64,000 nt of DNA from Novosphingobium malaysiense (GCF_000802225.1 NZ_JTDI01000001.1:930001-994000); one strand, 5' to 3'; shown: positions 1 to 9,336, counted from the stretch's first letter. Notes: generated by a model from the sequence alone, not told the origin. Made by a program: numbers and translations.

Positions 1-1
1 C

Positions 2-313
2 ATCGTCGCCGACACTGCCAGCAGGGACAGCGTGACAGTGGAGATCGACGAGGACACCAACAACCTCGTCGGCCACAACCTGCGCGTCTACATCGAGGAG
101 CTCGAAGGCAAGATGCGCGCCGCAGCCGCCGATCTCGAATTCGAGGAAGCCGGCCGCCTGCGCGACGAAATCCGGCGGCTGGAAGCAACCGAGCTGGGCC
201 TGCCGGAGGGTGAGCACAAGGCACCGAAGGTGGGGCGCAGCAACGAGGGCAAACCGGGGACGCGGAAGATGCGGTATGGGAAAACGCAGCGGAAGTGGGG
301 CGACAAACGATAA
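2..313 (+). CDS. uvrB: UvrB, excinuclease ABC subunit B (3' end only)
   Basis: This is the C-terminal part of the nucleotide-excision-repair helicase UvrB, which loads onto damaged DNA from UvrA and recruits UvrC. The frame is open from the window edge. The first residues (IVADTASRDS) belong to the linker after the helicase domain. A UVR motif follows at about residues 38-62 of the fragment (KMRAAAADLEFEEAGRLRDE), the short helical hairpin that contacts UvrC. The end is a basic tail of the kind common in alphaproteobacterial UvrB. The gene is cut by the window, not truncated in nature as far as can be seen. Confidence 0.9.
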   Translation: MVADTASRDSVTVEIDEDTNNLVGHNLRVYIEELEGKMRAAAADLEFEEAGRLRDEIRRLEATELGLPEGEHKAPKVGRSNEGKPGTRKMRYGKTQRKWGDKR

Positions 314-628
314 CCCCTGTCGATTGGATTAAGCCCCACATCCCTGTGCCGGCCGCATCCATCGGCATCGCGCGCGGAGCCGGAAGGAAGCGCAGTTGGC
401 AATCGCCTGCAATCGCGCCACCCTTTTAGACGCCTCGCATTTCGCACGGCTCAGGCGACCACCGCAGAAATCGACAGCGGCCCGCCAGCCGCCGGCATGC
501 TTAATTTGCGGTTATTTGTCCTTCCGCAAAACTCCGGTAACTTTGTGTGGTAAAGCCCCCGTGTCCTGTCGCGGAGGAGTTGTGGCGCGTCGGCGCCAGC
601 TCTTCCGCGGTTGTTGAGGGAGAGGGCC
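314..628. other. Intergenic region, 315 bases, no gene seen
   Basis: No convincing reading frame lies between uvrB and the next gene. A 7-bp inverted repeat (TTTGCGG at 505-511 and CCGCAAA at 524-530, 12-base loop) lies about 100 bases upstream of the next start codon. It could be an operator or part of a leader, but nothing else supports that. Confidence 0.5.
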
Positions 629-3040
629 ATGGTCAAGGGGAAGTTCGGTTTCGTTGCCGTGCTCGGTGGCGTTTCGGGGTTGGCGATCTTGGCAGGGAGC
701 GCGCATGCGCAGCTGCGCGTCCTGAAACCAACGGCGCAGCTTGAACTCGAGGCGACCGAGGTCACCCCGCCTGTACCTCCCAAGGCCGATGCGCCGCCGA
801 GTGCCGTCGTCCTGAAGGCCGGACCAACGAGCCAGACCCTGCGCACGCTGTCGGTGAAGCGGCGCTACAATGCCGCGACCTTGAAGCGGCAACCGGTCAT
901 CGCGCTCGGAACCGGCAAGGTGGATTTGCGGCCGGTGCTGACCAACCCGGCTTCGCTCACCAGTCTCGGCACGCGCCTGCGCAGGCAGCCGACGCAAGTG
1001 CAGGTTGGCACCGATACACTGGAGGCTATGGAGATCGATCGCGGCCTGATCGTCCGGCAGTTCCTCACCTACAGCATCAAGCCCGGCGCCTGCTCCGCGC
1101 CGACACGCCGACGCGCACTGGAGCAGGCGGGCGTCGGCTGCTTCACGCAGACCAGTGAAAGCGCCCGCAAGGCCGCCTTTGCCAATCCGCAGGATCCGCG
1201 TTACGTGGCCAATCCCAGCCGCCGCGCGCAGGCCGAAGCCGCAGCTGCCAAGGAAGCGGCAGCCGAACAGGCCGATTTCGCCGAGGGCATCGCCAAGTTT
1301 CGCGCGATGATGGCCGATCCAGCCGGGCGTGCCGACGTGGTCAGGCAAGTCGGTGCCGCCGAGGCGAACCGCCTCAGCGCGCTCACCGACGCGCAGCTGG
1401 AAGGCGAACTGATCAACACCGCCGATGTGCAGATCGAGGATGTGATGTTCATCCCCGCCCGCGACAAGCTGGAGAAGCGCCCCCAGCCGGCGGCCAAACC
1501 CAAGCTGAACATTCCGCGACCGCATCTTCCCGAAAAGGTCGATGCGGAACGCACGCTGACGCCGCATATCCTGCTCACCGGCTTCACGCTCGGGCGCGAG
1601 AACGAATGGCGCCGCCGCGTCTCGATCACGGTCAAGACCTGCCTGGTGAGCTGCAAGAAGACCTATTACGTGGAGGTCTATGCCGGCTTCGGTTATGGCT
1701 TCGGCCTGCGTTTCCCGATCAGCGTGAGCGGGCTCTATGCCTATCACCGCGTGGGCGACACCGAATCCGCCAGCATTGCCCCGGTCTTCCAGCCGGTCGA
1801 CGGCAGCACGCGCGACTACGAGGAGACGGGCCTTGCCGGCGATCAGGTCTTCAAGGGCCGCGAACTGGTGGCCGAGCTGACGGCCTACGCCGGACTTAAC
1901 TACAAGGTCCCGTTCCATAGCGACGGCGTTCGGCACAGCGTGGGCGAGGATCTGACAGAGGGACTGCCTGCGCCCTTCACCAATGGCCAGTTCCAGCCTC
2001 CCGCGCCGGGACCCGGCGGCGGGCTCGAAAAGGATGTGGTGTTCGACAATCCGGACCTGCTGGGCGGCTTGGCGAACTTCGGCGTGGCCGGCGCCAAGGT
2101 TCTGCCCGCTCTGCAGGTTGGGCTGACCTCCGACCGGTTGGAATTGCAGCTCAAGGACAACATCTCCGGTGAAGTCACGCGAATGTCGAGTTCCGGACGA
2201 ACCTATCCACTCGCGGTCGACGCCAGCGACCATTCGAGCAGCTTCTCGATCGGCCACCCGGAATATGCGCTCGCCTTCAAGATGACGCCCGGCCTCAATG
2301 CCCGGCTTTTCGTCGACGTGGCGGTATGGTCGCACAATTGGGACTGGCCGGTCTGGTTCCCGCAAGTCGCCGTGACCCTGCCGCCCGACGGCGTGACCTT
2401 TACATGCCATGAGAAGACCGTCTGCTCGCGCGAATACCGCTATTCGCCGACCGTCAGCGAGGACAGCGCGGGCGCACAGCAGCCCCCCGCCGATCCGATG
2501 GAAAAGGAAGTGTTCGACTGGCGCAATGCCTTCATCAAGAAGTACTACGACCAGTGCGCCTACCTGCGGCTCAACTTCTGCGGCGTCGCGATCAAGGGCG
2601 TCGCGGACATGACCGGCAACCGCATCCTCAATGAGATGCGCGCCGAGCCGAAGTATCCTTCGCCCAAAACCGCACAGATCATGATCCGCAATGCGATCGA
2701 AGCCGACAAGAAGGGCAAGGCGATCGTGCTCGAAAGCAAGGTCGCGGCCATCGACATCTACGGCAAGGATCTGTTCAAGACCTACGAACCCATCTGGGCC
2801 CACGACTGCGCCGATCAACTCTGCCGCACCCGCATCCACGCGCTGGGTGATGCCTATGTGAAGGCGCTGATGGCGCGGCAACAGGCGCATCCGTCCCATG
2901 AACGTAACCAGATCGTCTTCGAGGAGAACACGCAAGGCAAGTGGGCGGACAAAGCCAGGCAGGAAGTGCAGGCCTCCCTGCAGCGCACGCGTGGAAACTA
3001 CAGACTGCTTCCCAAAAACGTCCTGCGCAAAAAACCTTGA
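629..3040 (+). CDS. Large secreted protein of unknown family
   Basis: This encodes about 803 residues. I recognise no family. The ATG at 629 is preferred over an upstream TTG at 611 because GAGGGAGAGG sits just before it. The N-terminus is a clear Sec signal peptide (basic start, hydrophobic run, cleavage near AHA-Q at about residue 27). Residues about 190-230 are Ala/Glu-rich and probably helical. The middle (about 310-420) has repeated aromatic/glycine segments (AGFGYGFGLRFP) that look like beta strands. The C-terminal third contains several cysteines (TFTCHEKTVCSRE, YDQCAYLRLNFCG, HDCADQLCR), so disulfides are likely in the periplasm or outside the cell. The gene stands alone and is followed by a hairpin at 3108-3138. 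A long antisense frame covers the same stretch but is judged a shadow. Confidence 0.75.
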   Translation: MVKGKFGFVAVLGGVSGLAILAGSAHAQLRVLKPTAQLELEATEVTPPVPPKADAPPSAVVLKAGPTSQTLRTLSVKRRYNAATLKRQPVIALGTGKVDLRPVLTNPASLTSLGTRLRRQPTQVQVGTDTLEAMEIDRGLIVRQFLTYSIKPGACSAPTRRRALEQAGVGCFTQTSESARKAAFANPQDPRYVANPSRRAQAEAAAAKEAAAEQADFAEGIAKFRAMMADPAGRADVVRQVGAAEANRLSALTDAQLEGELINTADVQIEDVMFIPARDKLEKRPQPAAKPKLNIPRPHLPEKVDAERTLTPHILLTGFTLGRENEWRRRVSITVKTCLVSCKKTYYVEVYAGFGYGFGLRFPISVSGLYAYHRVGDTESASIAPVFQPVDGSTRDYEETGLAGDQVFKGRELVAELTAYAGLNYKVPFHSDGVRHSVGEDLTEGLPAPFTNGQFQPPAPGPGGGLEKDVVFDNPDLLGGLANFGVAGAKVLPALQVGLTSDRLELQLKDNISGEVTRMSSSGRTYPLAVDASDHSSSFSIGHPEYALAFKMTPGLNARLFVDVAVWSHNWDWPVWFPQVAVTLPPDGVTFTCHEKTVCSREYRYSPTVSEDSAGAQQPPADPMEKEVFDWRNAFIKKYYDQCAYLRLNFCGVAIKGVADMTGNRILNEMRAEPKYPSPKTAQIMIRNAIEADKKGKAIVLESKVAAIDIYGKDLFKTYEPIWAHDCADQLCRTRIHALGDAYVKALMARQQAHPSHERNQIVFEENTQGKWADKARQEVQASLQRTRGNYRLLPKNVLRKKP

Positions 3041-3107
3041 GATGGCGATCCGGCCACCGCCGCGGCGTCAGGACCAAGGCTAGACATGGCTGCCAGTCAT
3101 GGAAAAG

Positions 3108-3138
3108 AACCCGGATGCCCGTTTCAGGCGTCCGGGTT
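3108..3138 (+). terminator. Hairpin after the large secreted protein gene
   Basis: A 12-bp stem (AACCCGGATGCC paired with GGCGTCCGGGTT, one G-T pair) with a 7-base loop lies 67 bases past the stop codon. There is no downstream T-run, so it is either a weak or Rho-assisted terminator, or an RNA-stabilising hairpin. Confidence 0.55.
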
Positions 3139-3318
3139 CAGTGTCAGGATCCGCTCGCGCTGATCCTTCGGGTCGCAGATACATTGTGGGCTTGTCCGAC
3201 TGCAATTCCATACCACGATCGTGGGGTGAATCCGATAAACACCACCCATTTCCATGGACTTGCGCAAAATTGAAAGCGGGTTCACATTGGATTTAGGGTT
3301 AACGGGAGGGGCAGGCCA

Positions 3319-4404
3319 GTGCGACTCGCGGAGTTGAAGGCGCTGTTCGAAAGCGCCCCGTTTGAACCGAATGGCTGGGACACCGCTTTGAAGGCGCTGG
3401 CGAGCGCGACCGGCTCAGCGCGCGCGCAGCTGATCGCGATCGGCGAAGACCAGACGTTATTCAATTGGGCAACCGACATGGCCCAGGACTATGTCGATGA
3501 TTTCATCGCCATCGAAGGCCACCGCGCCGACGTCAACTACCGTGTCGCCGCTTGTGCGAGACCGTTCGAGGTGACCTGGGAGCACCATTACGACGCCGTG
3601 CGCGCGGTTAACGCCAACGACGCGTACCTCGATCACGTGCGGCGCTGGGACGCCGAACACGGCGCGCAGATGGTTCTAGCAAATGAACCGAACAGCTTTT
3701 TCGGCCTTGCCGCTCTCCACTCCCGCAACGACGGCAGGACGACGGAGGAACAGCGCCGCGTGCTTGAGCAGGTAGGTCCCAGTGCCCTCTCCGCCATTCG
3801 CCTGCAAAGGGCACTCGAGCATCGCGGGGCGGAAATGCTGCGCAACTCGCTCGAGGCGATGCGCAACGCCGCGATCCTGCTCGACAGTACCGGCCGGGTT
3901 TGCGCCGTGACGCCGGCGGCCGAAGCCCTGCTCGGGTCGGAGACTGTGCAAGTACGGAGCGGCACATTGCGCGCCATGCGTCCGGATGTCGACGCCTCCC
4001 TTCAGAACATCATCGGTTCCGCTCTCGACAACCGGAAGCCGACCTCGGAACTCTGGCTCCGCACGGTTCGAGGTCCGACCCTGTTGGAAGCATTCACGCT
4101 GCCGCGGCAGGACTGGGCCTTCGGGTTTGCGCCGCGGGTCATCGTAACGATGAAGTCTCCGCTGGGCCTGTCCGGAGCGCACCCGGACCGCCTCGGCGCG
4201 GCCTTCGGTCTTACCCGCGCGGAAGGAGAAATCGTCTCCCTGCTGGTCCAGGGACATTCGCGGCAGCAGATCGCGACCATACGCGGCGTCAGCGTCCAGA
4301 CCGTCGCCAGTCAGTTACGTACCATTTTCGTCAAATGCGACGTCAACCGCGAGGCGGAACTCGTCTCCATCGCCCGCGCCGTTATCGAAATGGCCGCAGG
4401 CTAG
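3319..4404 (+). CDS. LuxR-type transcriptional regulator with PAS-like region
   Basis: This encodes 361 residues from a GTG start preceded by a purine-rich site (GGGAGGGGCAGG). The C-terminal 60 residues are a LuxR/GerE helix-turn-helix (LTRAEGEIVSLLVQGHSRQQIA, then SVQTVASQLRTIFVK), the standard DNA-binding output. Residues about 175-215 resemble a PAS-like segment (AAILLDSTGRVCAVTPAAEALL). The first 160 residues are a poorly conserved possible sensor. It has no receiver domain and no adjacent kinase, so the input is unknown. It is a stand-alone gene followed by a hairpin at 4404-4438. Confidence 0.8.
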   Translation: MRLAELKALFESAPFEPNGWDTALKALASATGSARAQLIAIGEDQTLFNWATDMAQDYVDDFIAIEGHRADVNYRVAACARPFEVTWEHHYDAVRAVNANDAYLDHVRRWDAEHGAQMVLANEPNSFFGLAALHSRNDGRTTEEQRRVLEQVGPSALSAIRLQRALEHRGAEMLRNSLEAMRNAAILLDSTGRVCAVTPAAEALLGSETVQVRSGTLRAMRPDVDASLQNIIGSALDNRKPTSELWLRTVRGPTLLEAFTLPRQDWAFGFAPRVIVTMKSPLGLSGAHPDRLGAAFGLTRAEGEIVSLLVQGHSRQQIATIRGVSVQTVASQLRTIFVKCDVNREAELVSIARAVIEMAAG

Positions 4405-4438
4405 CCGCGGGTGCAGCATCACCCTTGCAGGCCGCGGC
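4404..4438 (+). terminator. Hairpin at the end of the LuxR-type gene
   Basis: GCCGCGG (4404-4410) pairs with CCGCGGC (4432-4438), and an inner TGCA/TGCA pair extends the stem. It overlaps the last base of the stop codon. There is no T-tract, so termination activity is uncertain. Confidence 0.45.
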
Positions 4439-4490
4439 AAAGCGTTTCACTGTAGCGACATAATCTTACTCGAACAGGATCTTCCCCACC

Positions 4491-5987
4491 ATGCGCCTCA
4501 TGACGCTTTCGCTCGCTGCTGTGCTTCTCGCTTCAAGCGCTTCGGTATCTTTCGCCGACGACGAAAAGCAGACCGAACAGACAGACGCGAAGGAAGAGGA
4601 CCAACTTGCCCCCTTTCCGGCACCCAAATCGATCCAGCAATCCACGATGATCGCAGGCAGGACGGTCAAGTATACCGCCACGGTCGGCTCGATTCCTGTC
4701 AGGGACGAGAAGGGCAAGCTGATCGGCGAAGTGGTCTACACCGCCTATACGGTGCCGGGCGCGCCCGCCTCGCGTCCGGTCACCTTCGCGTTCAACGGGG
4801 GGCCAGGCGCAGCTTCGGTCTACCTCAACCTCGGCGCCATCGGACCGAAGAAGGTTGCATTCGGGGCGCGGGGCGATGCGCCCAGCGATCCGGCGGTACT
4901 GCGCGACAACCCGAATTCGTGGCTCGATTTCACCGATCTCGTCTTTATCGATCCCATCGGCACCGGCTTCTCGCGCTCGCGCGAAGACAAGGAACGGACG
5001 AAGAAGGATTTCTACGAGGCCGACGCGGACATCCACTACCTAAGCCGCGTGGTCTATGACTGGCTGGTCGCCAACAACCGGTTGACCAGTCGCAAGTACC
5101 TGGTCGGGGAAAGCTACGGCGGCTATCGCGTGCCCCGCCTTGCCTATTACATGCAGACGCAGATGGGCGTCGGGATCTCGGGCATGACGCTCGTTTCGCC
5201 GTATCTCGATCCGCCGGCGATCGGCGAGGACGACGCGCTCTCGCCGCTGCCGTGGATGATCAACCTGCCCTCGATGGCAGCCGGACACTTCGAGCGACAG
5301 GGCAAGCACCTCGACGAAACCACCATGGGACCGGTCGAACACTATGCCCGTACCCAGTTCGTGCAGGACTTCCTCGCCGGCCCCGGCGACAAGGCCGCTA
5401 CCGACCGCCTGGCCGCCAGGGTCTCGGAGATCACTGGACTGGACGCCACTCTCGTGCGACGCATGAACGGGCGCGTCGATATCGAGACATACCTGCGCGA
5501 AATCCGCCGCGATCAGGGTCTGATCGGATCCGTCTACGATTCGAACTTCACCGCGCACGATCCTTTCCCGGCCAGTGCGAGACCGAAGTACAGCGATCCT
5601 CTGCTGACCACGCTGATCGCGCCGACCACGTCGGCCATGGTGGACTTCATCACACGGCAGGTCGGCTGGAAAGTAAACGCCCGGTACAATGCCTTGTCGT
5701 ATGACGTGAACGAAGAATGGTCGCGGGACGACAGCGACAGTCCGGTCACCGATCTTCGCAAGGCGATCGCCACCGATCCCAGGATGACGGTGGACATCGT
5801 CCATGGCTGGGACGACCTGTCATGCCCCTACTACGGCTCGAGCCTGATCCTGCGGCAGATGCCCGATTTCGCCCGCGCGGGCCGGATCAAGCTGCACATG
5901 TATCCCGGCGGACACATGTTCTACGCCCGGCAGGACAGCGGCGCTGCGATGCGGCGCGACGTAATCGGGAGCTACAGGGGGAGCTAG
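4491..5987 (+). CDS. S10 family serine carboxypeptidase-like protein, exported
   Basis: This 498-residue protein starts with a signal peptide ending near SFA-DD (about residue 22) and then an acidic linker. It carries the S10 (serine carboxypeptidase) marks: the oxyanion-hole segment FNGGPGAAS near residue 105, the nucleophile in GESYGG (Ser208), the acid in HGWDDLS (Asp441 or Asp442) and the catalytic His in PGGHMFY (His475). It probably trims peptides from the C-terminus in the periplasm. Bacterial members of this family are frequent in sphingomonads and xanthomonads. It is monocistronic and convergent with the next gene. Confidence 0.88.
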   Translation: MRLMTLSLAAVLLASSASVSFADDEKQTEQTDAKEEDQLAPFPAPKSIQQSTMIAGRTVKYTATVGSIPVRDEKGKLIGEVVYTAYTVPGAPASRPVTFAFNGGPGAASVYLNLGAIGPKKVAFGARGDAPSDPAVLRDNPNSWLDFTDLVFIDPIGTGFSRSREDKERTKKDFYEADADIHYLSRVVYDWLVANNRLTSRKYLVGESYGGYRVPRLAYYMQTQMGVGISGMTLVSPYLDPPAIGEDDALSPLPWMINLPSMAAGHFERQGKHLDETTMGPVEHYARTQFVQDFLAGPGDKAATDRLAARVSEITGLDATLVRRMNGRVDIETYLREIRRDQGLIGSVYDSNFTAHDPFPASARPKYSDPLLTTLIAPTTSAMVDFITRQVGWKVNARYNALSYDVNEEWSRDDSDSPVTDLRKAIATDPRMTVDIVHGWDDLSCPYYGSSLILRQMPDFARAGRIKLHMYPGGHMFYARQDSGAAMRRDVIGSYRGS

Positions 5988-6019
5988 CAGGCGCGCGCTT
6001 GCGAGCCCCCCGCAATTGC

Positions 6020-6697
6020 TCAAAGCTTGCCGAATTTCGCCTCGTAGGCGCCGGTGTCGCCGCCGGCGAGCAGCTTGGCCTGCTCCACCCAATTGTCGCG
6101 GCGAGGGCGGCCGGCGAAGGCTCCGAGCTTGGCGTCCAACTCATCGAGATCGGCGTCCGTCCAGGCAGCGATCTGTTCGAAACGGGTGACGCCGAGTGAG
6201 TTGAGCAGGGAATGCATCTTGGGGCCGAGTCCCTTGATCTTGCGCAGGTCATCGGGTTCGCCGGAGGATTGCGGAGCTTGCGCATCCGCCGCCGGGGGCG
6301 TCGGCGCGGGCGTCTGCACAGGCTCGAGTGGCGGCGCAGCGGCCGGTTTCTCGGCTTCCGGAACGGGTTTTTCCGGCGTATCCGGCTTGGTTTCCGGTTC
6401 GAGATTATCGACTTCCTCCTGCGCAGCAACGGCTATCACCTCGCCGATGCCGGCCATGGTTCCAGCCATGGCGGGAGGGTCGATATGTTGGGATATGTCG
6501 AACTGCGAAGCCGGGGGCGCATCGTCTATCAGCGCCTGGTTGCGCTGCGCAGGCGCCGCGCCTTCGTCGAGCACGTCGGGACGACGCTCGCGTTTCGGCG
6601 GCTTGGAACTGTGGACGAACAGCCAGTAGGCGACCACGATGCCGATCAGCAGCGCGGCGATGAAGATCAGCCAGTTGGCTTCGATCATTTGCAGCAC
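6020..6697 (-). CDS. Membrane-anchored helix-hairpin-helix protein
   Basis: This encodes 225 residues. The GTG at 6697 is chosen because AAGGGG lies 7 bases upstream. An in-frame ATG at 6688 has no such site. One transmembrane helix occupies residues about 8-28 (LIFIAALLIGIVVAYWLFV). A long Pro/Ala/Glu-rich linker follows. A C-terminal helix-hairpin-helix domain spans about 155-210 (KIKGLGPKMHSLLNSLGVTR), of the type predicted as an H3TH DNA-binding fold. Such domains occur as stand-alone proteins and fused to respiratory subunits in alphaproteobacteria; their role is not established. A tiny gene lies immediately upstream and is probably co-transcribed. Confidence 0.75.
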   Translation of the reverse strand: MLQMIEANWLIFIAALLIGIVVAYWLFVHSSKPPKRERRPDVLDEGAAPAQRNQALIDDAPPASQFDISQHIDPPAMAGTMAGIGEVIAVAAQEEVDNLEPETKPDTPEKPVPEAEKPAAAPPLEPVQTPAPTPPAADAQAPQSSGEPDDLRKIKGLGPKMHSLLNSLGVTRFEQIAAWTDADLDELDAKLGAFAGRPRRDNWVEQAKLLAGGDTGAYEAKFGKL

Positions 6698-6701
6698 GAA
6701 T

Positions 6702-6794
6702 TTACCCCTTCCGGTTCCACAGCAGCCAGCCGATGCCGAAGCCGATCCCGTAGGTCAGCAGCACCGAGACAGCCAGTTCAAGCCATAGCGGCAA
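6702..6794 (-). CDS. 30-residue single-span membrane protein
   Basis: A very short frame with a TTG start is preceded by AAGGA at 7-base spacing. It encodes 30 residues, most of which form one transmembrane helix (LELAVSVLLTYGIGFGIGWL), ending in a basic LWNRKG tail. The stop codon lies 4 bases before the GTG of the helix-hairpin-helix gene, whose ribosome-binding site overlaps the end of this frame. That suggests translational coupling. An in-frame stop just upstream excludes a longer form. Function unknown. Confidence 0.55.
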   Translation of the reverse strand: MPLWLELAVSVLLTYGIGFGIGWLLWNRKG

Positions 6795-6814
6795 GGCAGT
6801 GTCCTTTCATAGCC

Positions 6815-7540
6815 TTATCCTGGACCCGGCGTGTCGATCGGCGTCGGTTTGATCGGCGCGGGAGAGATGACCGAGAATTCGATACGGCGATTTGCAGGGT
6901 CCAGCGGATCCAGCCCGGGGACCGGCTGTTTCGAGCCGACGCCGGCCGCGCGCAAGCCGTCGGCAGGAATTCCCCGTCCGATCAGTGCCCAGCGCACGGC
7001 ATCTGCCCGCGCCTTCGACAGTGCAAGATTGGCCTGCGCAAAGCCGCCGGCATCGGTATGGCCGATCACCGCGATAATGCTGCCGACACAGGGCCGCAGC
7101 GCGCGGGCCACTTCGTCAAGCAGCTTCTCGCTGGCAGGGTCGAGGCGCGCACTCGCTTCGTTAAACCGGATAGTGCGCGTTTCCAGAATGCGTTCGACAT
7201 CGTCCTGGCAATGCAGCGTCGCCACACGCCCGCTCTCGCCTTCGCGCGCCCAGGTGATCCCGCCGATGCCAGGAACATTGGCGATCCTGGCGGCAACGCG
7301 GGTGCGCGTTGCATTGTCGAGCCCCTTGCCGCCAGAGAGGATCGGATGGCGGGTCAGCCAGCCGTAGCGGTCCTCGAACGCGACCTTTACGCCTTGGCCC
7401 CCGGCTTCATCGCGCGCGGCCACGGCCTTCTGCTTCAGTCCTGCGATGAAGGCCGGTCCCTGCAGGTTGGAGGCCGCAAAGGACAGGACCAGGCACAGGC
7501 CGGCACCGGCAGCGACAATGGAGGCTCGGCGAGGGTTCAT
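6815..7540 (-). CDS. OmpA-domain periplasmic/outer-envelope protein
   Basis: This encodes 241 residues with an N-terminal signal-like hydrophobic segment (residues about 8-25). The C-terminal half (about 115-230) is an OmpA-type peptidoglycan-binding domain, including IRFNEASARLDPASEKLLDEVA, the core VIGHTDAGG and the terminal NRRIEFSV. The family binds diaminopimelate in the cell wall. The protein has no visible beta-barrel, so it may be a soluble or inner-membrane-tethered wall-binding protein. A membrane anchor is possible if the N-terminal helix is not cleaved. It lies in the same direction as the small membrane gene below it. Confidence 0.8.
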   Translation of the reverse strand: MNPRRASIVAAGAGLCLVLSFAASNLQGPAFIAGLKQKAVAARDEAGGQGVKVAFEDRYGWLTRHPILSGGKGLDNATRTRVAARIANVPGIGGITWAREGESGRVATLHCQDDVERILETRTIRFNEASARLDPASEKLLDEVARALRPCVGSIIAVIGHTDAGGFAQANLALSKARADAVRWALIGRGIPADGLRAAGVGSKQPVPGLDPLDPANRRIEFSVISPAPIKPTPIDTPGPG

Positions 7541-7571
7541 GCGCCGAGCCTAGAGTCATCTCGAGGCCCTG

Positions 7572-9239
7572 TCAGCCTCCCTTGAGCGAATCCGCCATAT
7601 CGACGAGCTTGAGGAACTCCTGCCGCCAGTAATCGGTCTGCTCGCCGGCGAGGGATTCGATCTGACCCGCGGAATAGCCGTTCATCAGCGCGTCGCCGCG
7701 CAGCGTCTGGCCGAAGGCCGCAACGGCGGTGGCGAAGGCGAAGTCTCCTGACGGAGCCGACGCATTGGCCAGCAGCTTCGCTGAAAGAGGACGTTCGATC
7801 AGCCTGGACGTGCTGCCCCCCGGCAACTTGTAGCGCAGCTTGATGTAGGCCATCTCCCTGGCCGCCGGGTTCGGCTTTGGCGCTTCCTTGCCATAGCGGC
7901 GCGGTCCGATCCAGCCTTTCACCCCGGCGGGGACGATCTCGTAGATCGCGGTGACCTGATGGCCGGCACCGATATCGCCCGCATCGACCTTGTCGTTATC
8001 GAAATCCTCTTCGCGCAAGGCCCGGTTCTCGTACCCGAGCAGGCGGTACTGGCTGACGACAGCGGGGTTGAACTCGACCTGGATCTTCGCGTCCTTGGCG
8101 ATGGTGAAAAGCGTCGAGCTCATCTCGTCGCCCAGCACCTTCTTCGCTTCCAGCGCAGTATCGATATAGGAATAGTTACCGTTCCCGTGATCGGCGATCT
8201 GCTCCATCATCGCTTCGTTGTAGTTGCCCTGCCCGAAGCCGAGCGTGGTGAGCGTAATGCCGGAATCGCGCTTCTTCTCGATCATCGCGATCAGATCGTC
8301 GCGGTCGGAGACACCGACGTTGAAATCGCCGTCGGTGCCGATCAGCACGCGGTTCACGCCGCCTTCGATGAAGTTGTCCTCGGCGATGTTGTAGGCGAGC
8401 TTGAGGCCCGCCGCGCCGGCTGTGGAGCCGCCCGCCTGAAGCTGGTCGAGCGCGGCGCGGATCTTGCGCGGATCGTTGGTGGGCGGCAGCACCAAGCCTG
8501 CCGCACCGGCATAGACGACGATGGCGACGGTGTCCTTCGGCCCCAGTTCCCCTGCCAGCCCCGAGAGCGCGGTCTTGAGCAGCGGAAGCTTGTCGGGCGA
8601 ATTCATCGATCCCGAAACGTCGAGCAGGAACACGAGATTCGCCGGCGGCCGGGCTGCGCGCGGCAGGTCGTAGCCGCGCAGGCCCACCCGCAGCAGGCGC
8701 GTGTCGGGGTTCCACGGCGTCGTCGCCACGTCGGTGGTCACCGAGAACGGCGCCTCGCGGCTGTCGGGCCGGGCGTAGGCATAGCGGAAATAGTTGATCA
8801 TCTCCTCGGTACGCACTGCATCCGCCGGCGGCAGCATGCCCTGCGTCAGGAACCGGCGCGTGTTGGCATAGGCGCCGGTATCGACGTCGACCGAGAAGGT
8901 GGAAACCGGTTCGGACTGAACGAGATGGACAGGCGAGACTTCCTTGCCGTCATAGCGCTCCCGACCGGGGTTCACTGCCGGCATCACCGGGGGCACGAAG
9001 GCCGGCGCCGGCGGGGCATAAAGCCCATCGGCGGCACGCGTGGCGCCCGTAACCACGACAGAGTTGGCAGGAGGCGGAGGCGGAGGCGGAGCCGCGCCCT
9101 GTTCCCTGACGTCGACGGTCGTCACCTTCTCGGGCGCGGCATAGTTGCCCGAGCTGCTGCAGCCAGCCAGCAGCCCCATCCCGGTGGTGGACAAGATTGC
9201 AAGCACCGTAGCGCAAGTCTTCGCACGCGAAATCGCCAT
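7572..9239 (-). CDS. VWA-domain lipoprotein (YfbK type)
   Basis: This encodes 555 residues from the ATG at 9239, which has GGAGGG just upstream; a longer reading to 9407 lacks such support. The lipobox LLAGC puts the lipidated Cys at residue 27, so it is a lipoprotein. A proline run (residues about 51-57) follows. The von Willebrand A domain spans about 200-370, with the MIDAS motif DVSGSMN (Asp207, Ser209, Ser211), a threonine in GGSTAG and the GTDGDFN loop. The regions on both sides match the VWA/DUF3520 lipoprotein family typified by YfbK. Members bind divalent metal and probably partner proteins; their cellular role is unclear. Confidence 0.85.
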   Translation of the reverse strand: MAISRAKTCATVLAILSTTGMGLLAGCSSSGNYAAPEKVTTVDVREQGAAPPPPPPPANSVVVTGATRAADGLYAPPAPAFVPPVMPAVNPGRERYDGKEVSPVHLVQSEPVSTFSVDVDTGAYANTRRFLTQGMLPPADAVRTEEMINYFRYAYARPDSREAPFSVTTDVATTPWNPDTRLLRVGLRGYDLPRAARPPANLVFLLDVSGSMNSPDKLPLLKTALSGLAGELGPKDTVAIVVYAGAAGLVLPPTNDPRKIRAALDQLQAGGSTAGAAGLKLAYNIAEDNFIEGGVNRVLIGTDGDFNVGVSDRDDLIAMIEKKRDSGITLTTLGFGQGNYNEAMMEQIADHGNGNYSYIDTALEAKKVLGDEMSSTLFTIAKDAKIQVEFNPAVVSQYRLLGYENRALREEDFDNDKVDAGDIGAGHQVTAIYEIVPAGVKGWIGPRRYGKEAPKPNPAAREMAYIKLRYKLPGGSTSRLIERPLSAKLLANASAPSGDFAFATAVAAFGQTLRGDALMNGYSAGQIESLAGEQTDYWRQEFLKLVDMADSLKGG

Positions 9240-9336
9240 GTTCTTCCCTCCACGACGCGCCTTCCGCGTGAAGAACGCCTCACTTGGCCTTAATCGCGAC
9301 TGAACGTGTCGTTTCAGAGATGAAATGGGTGATCCG

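Noticed and set aside
512-2935. An 807-codon open frame antisense to the large secreted protein gene
   Set aside because: The plus-strand frame has a signal peptide and ribosome site; the antisense product is Arg/Gly/Asp/His-rich low-complexity typical of shadow frames in high-GC DNA.
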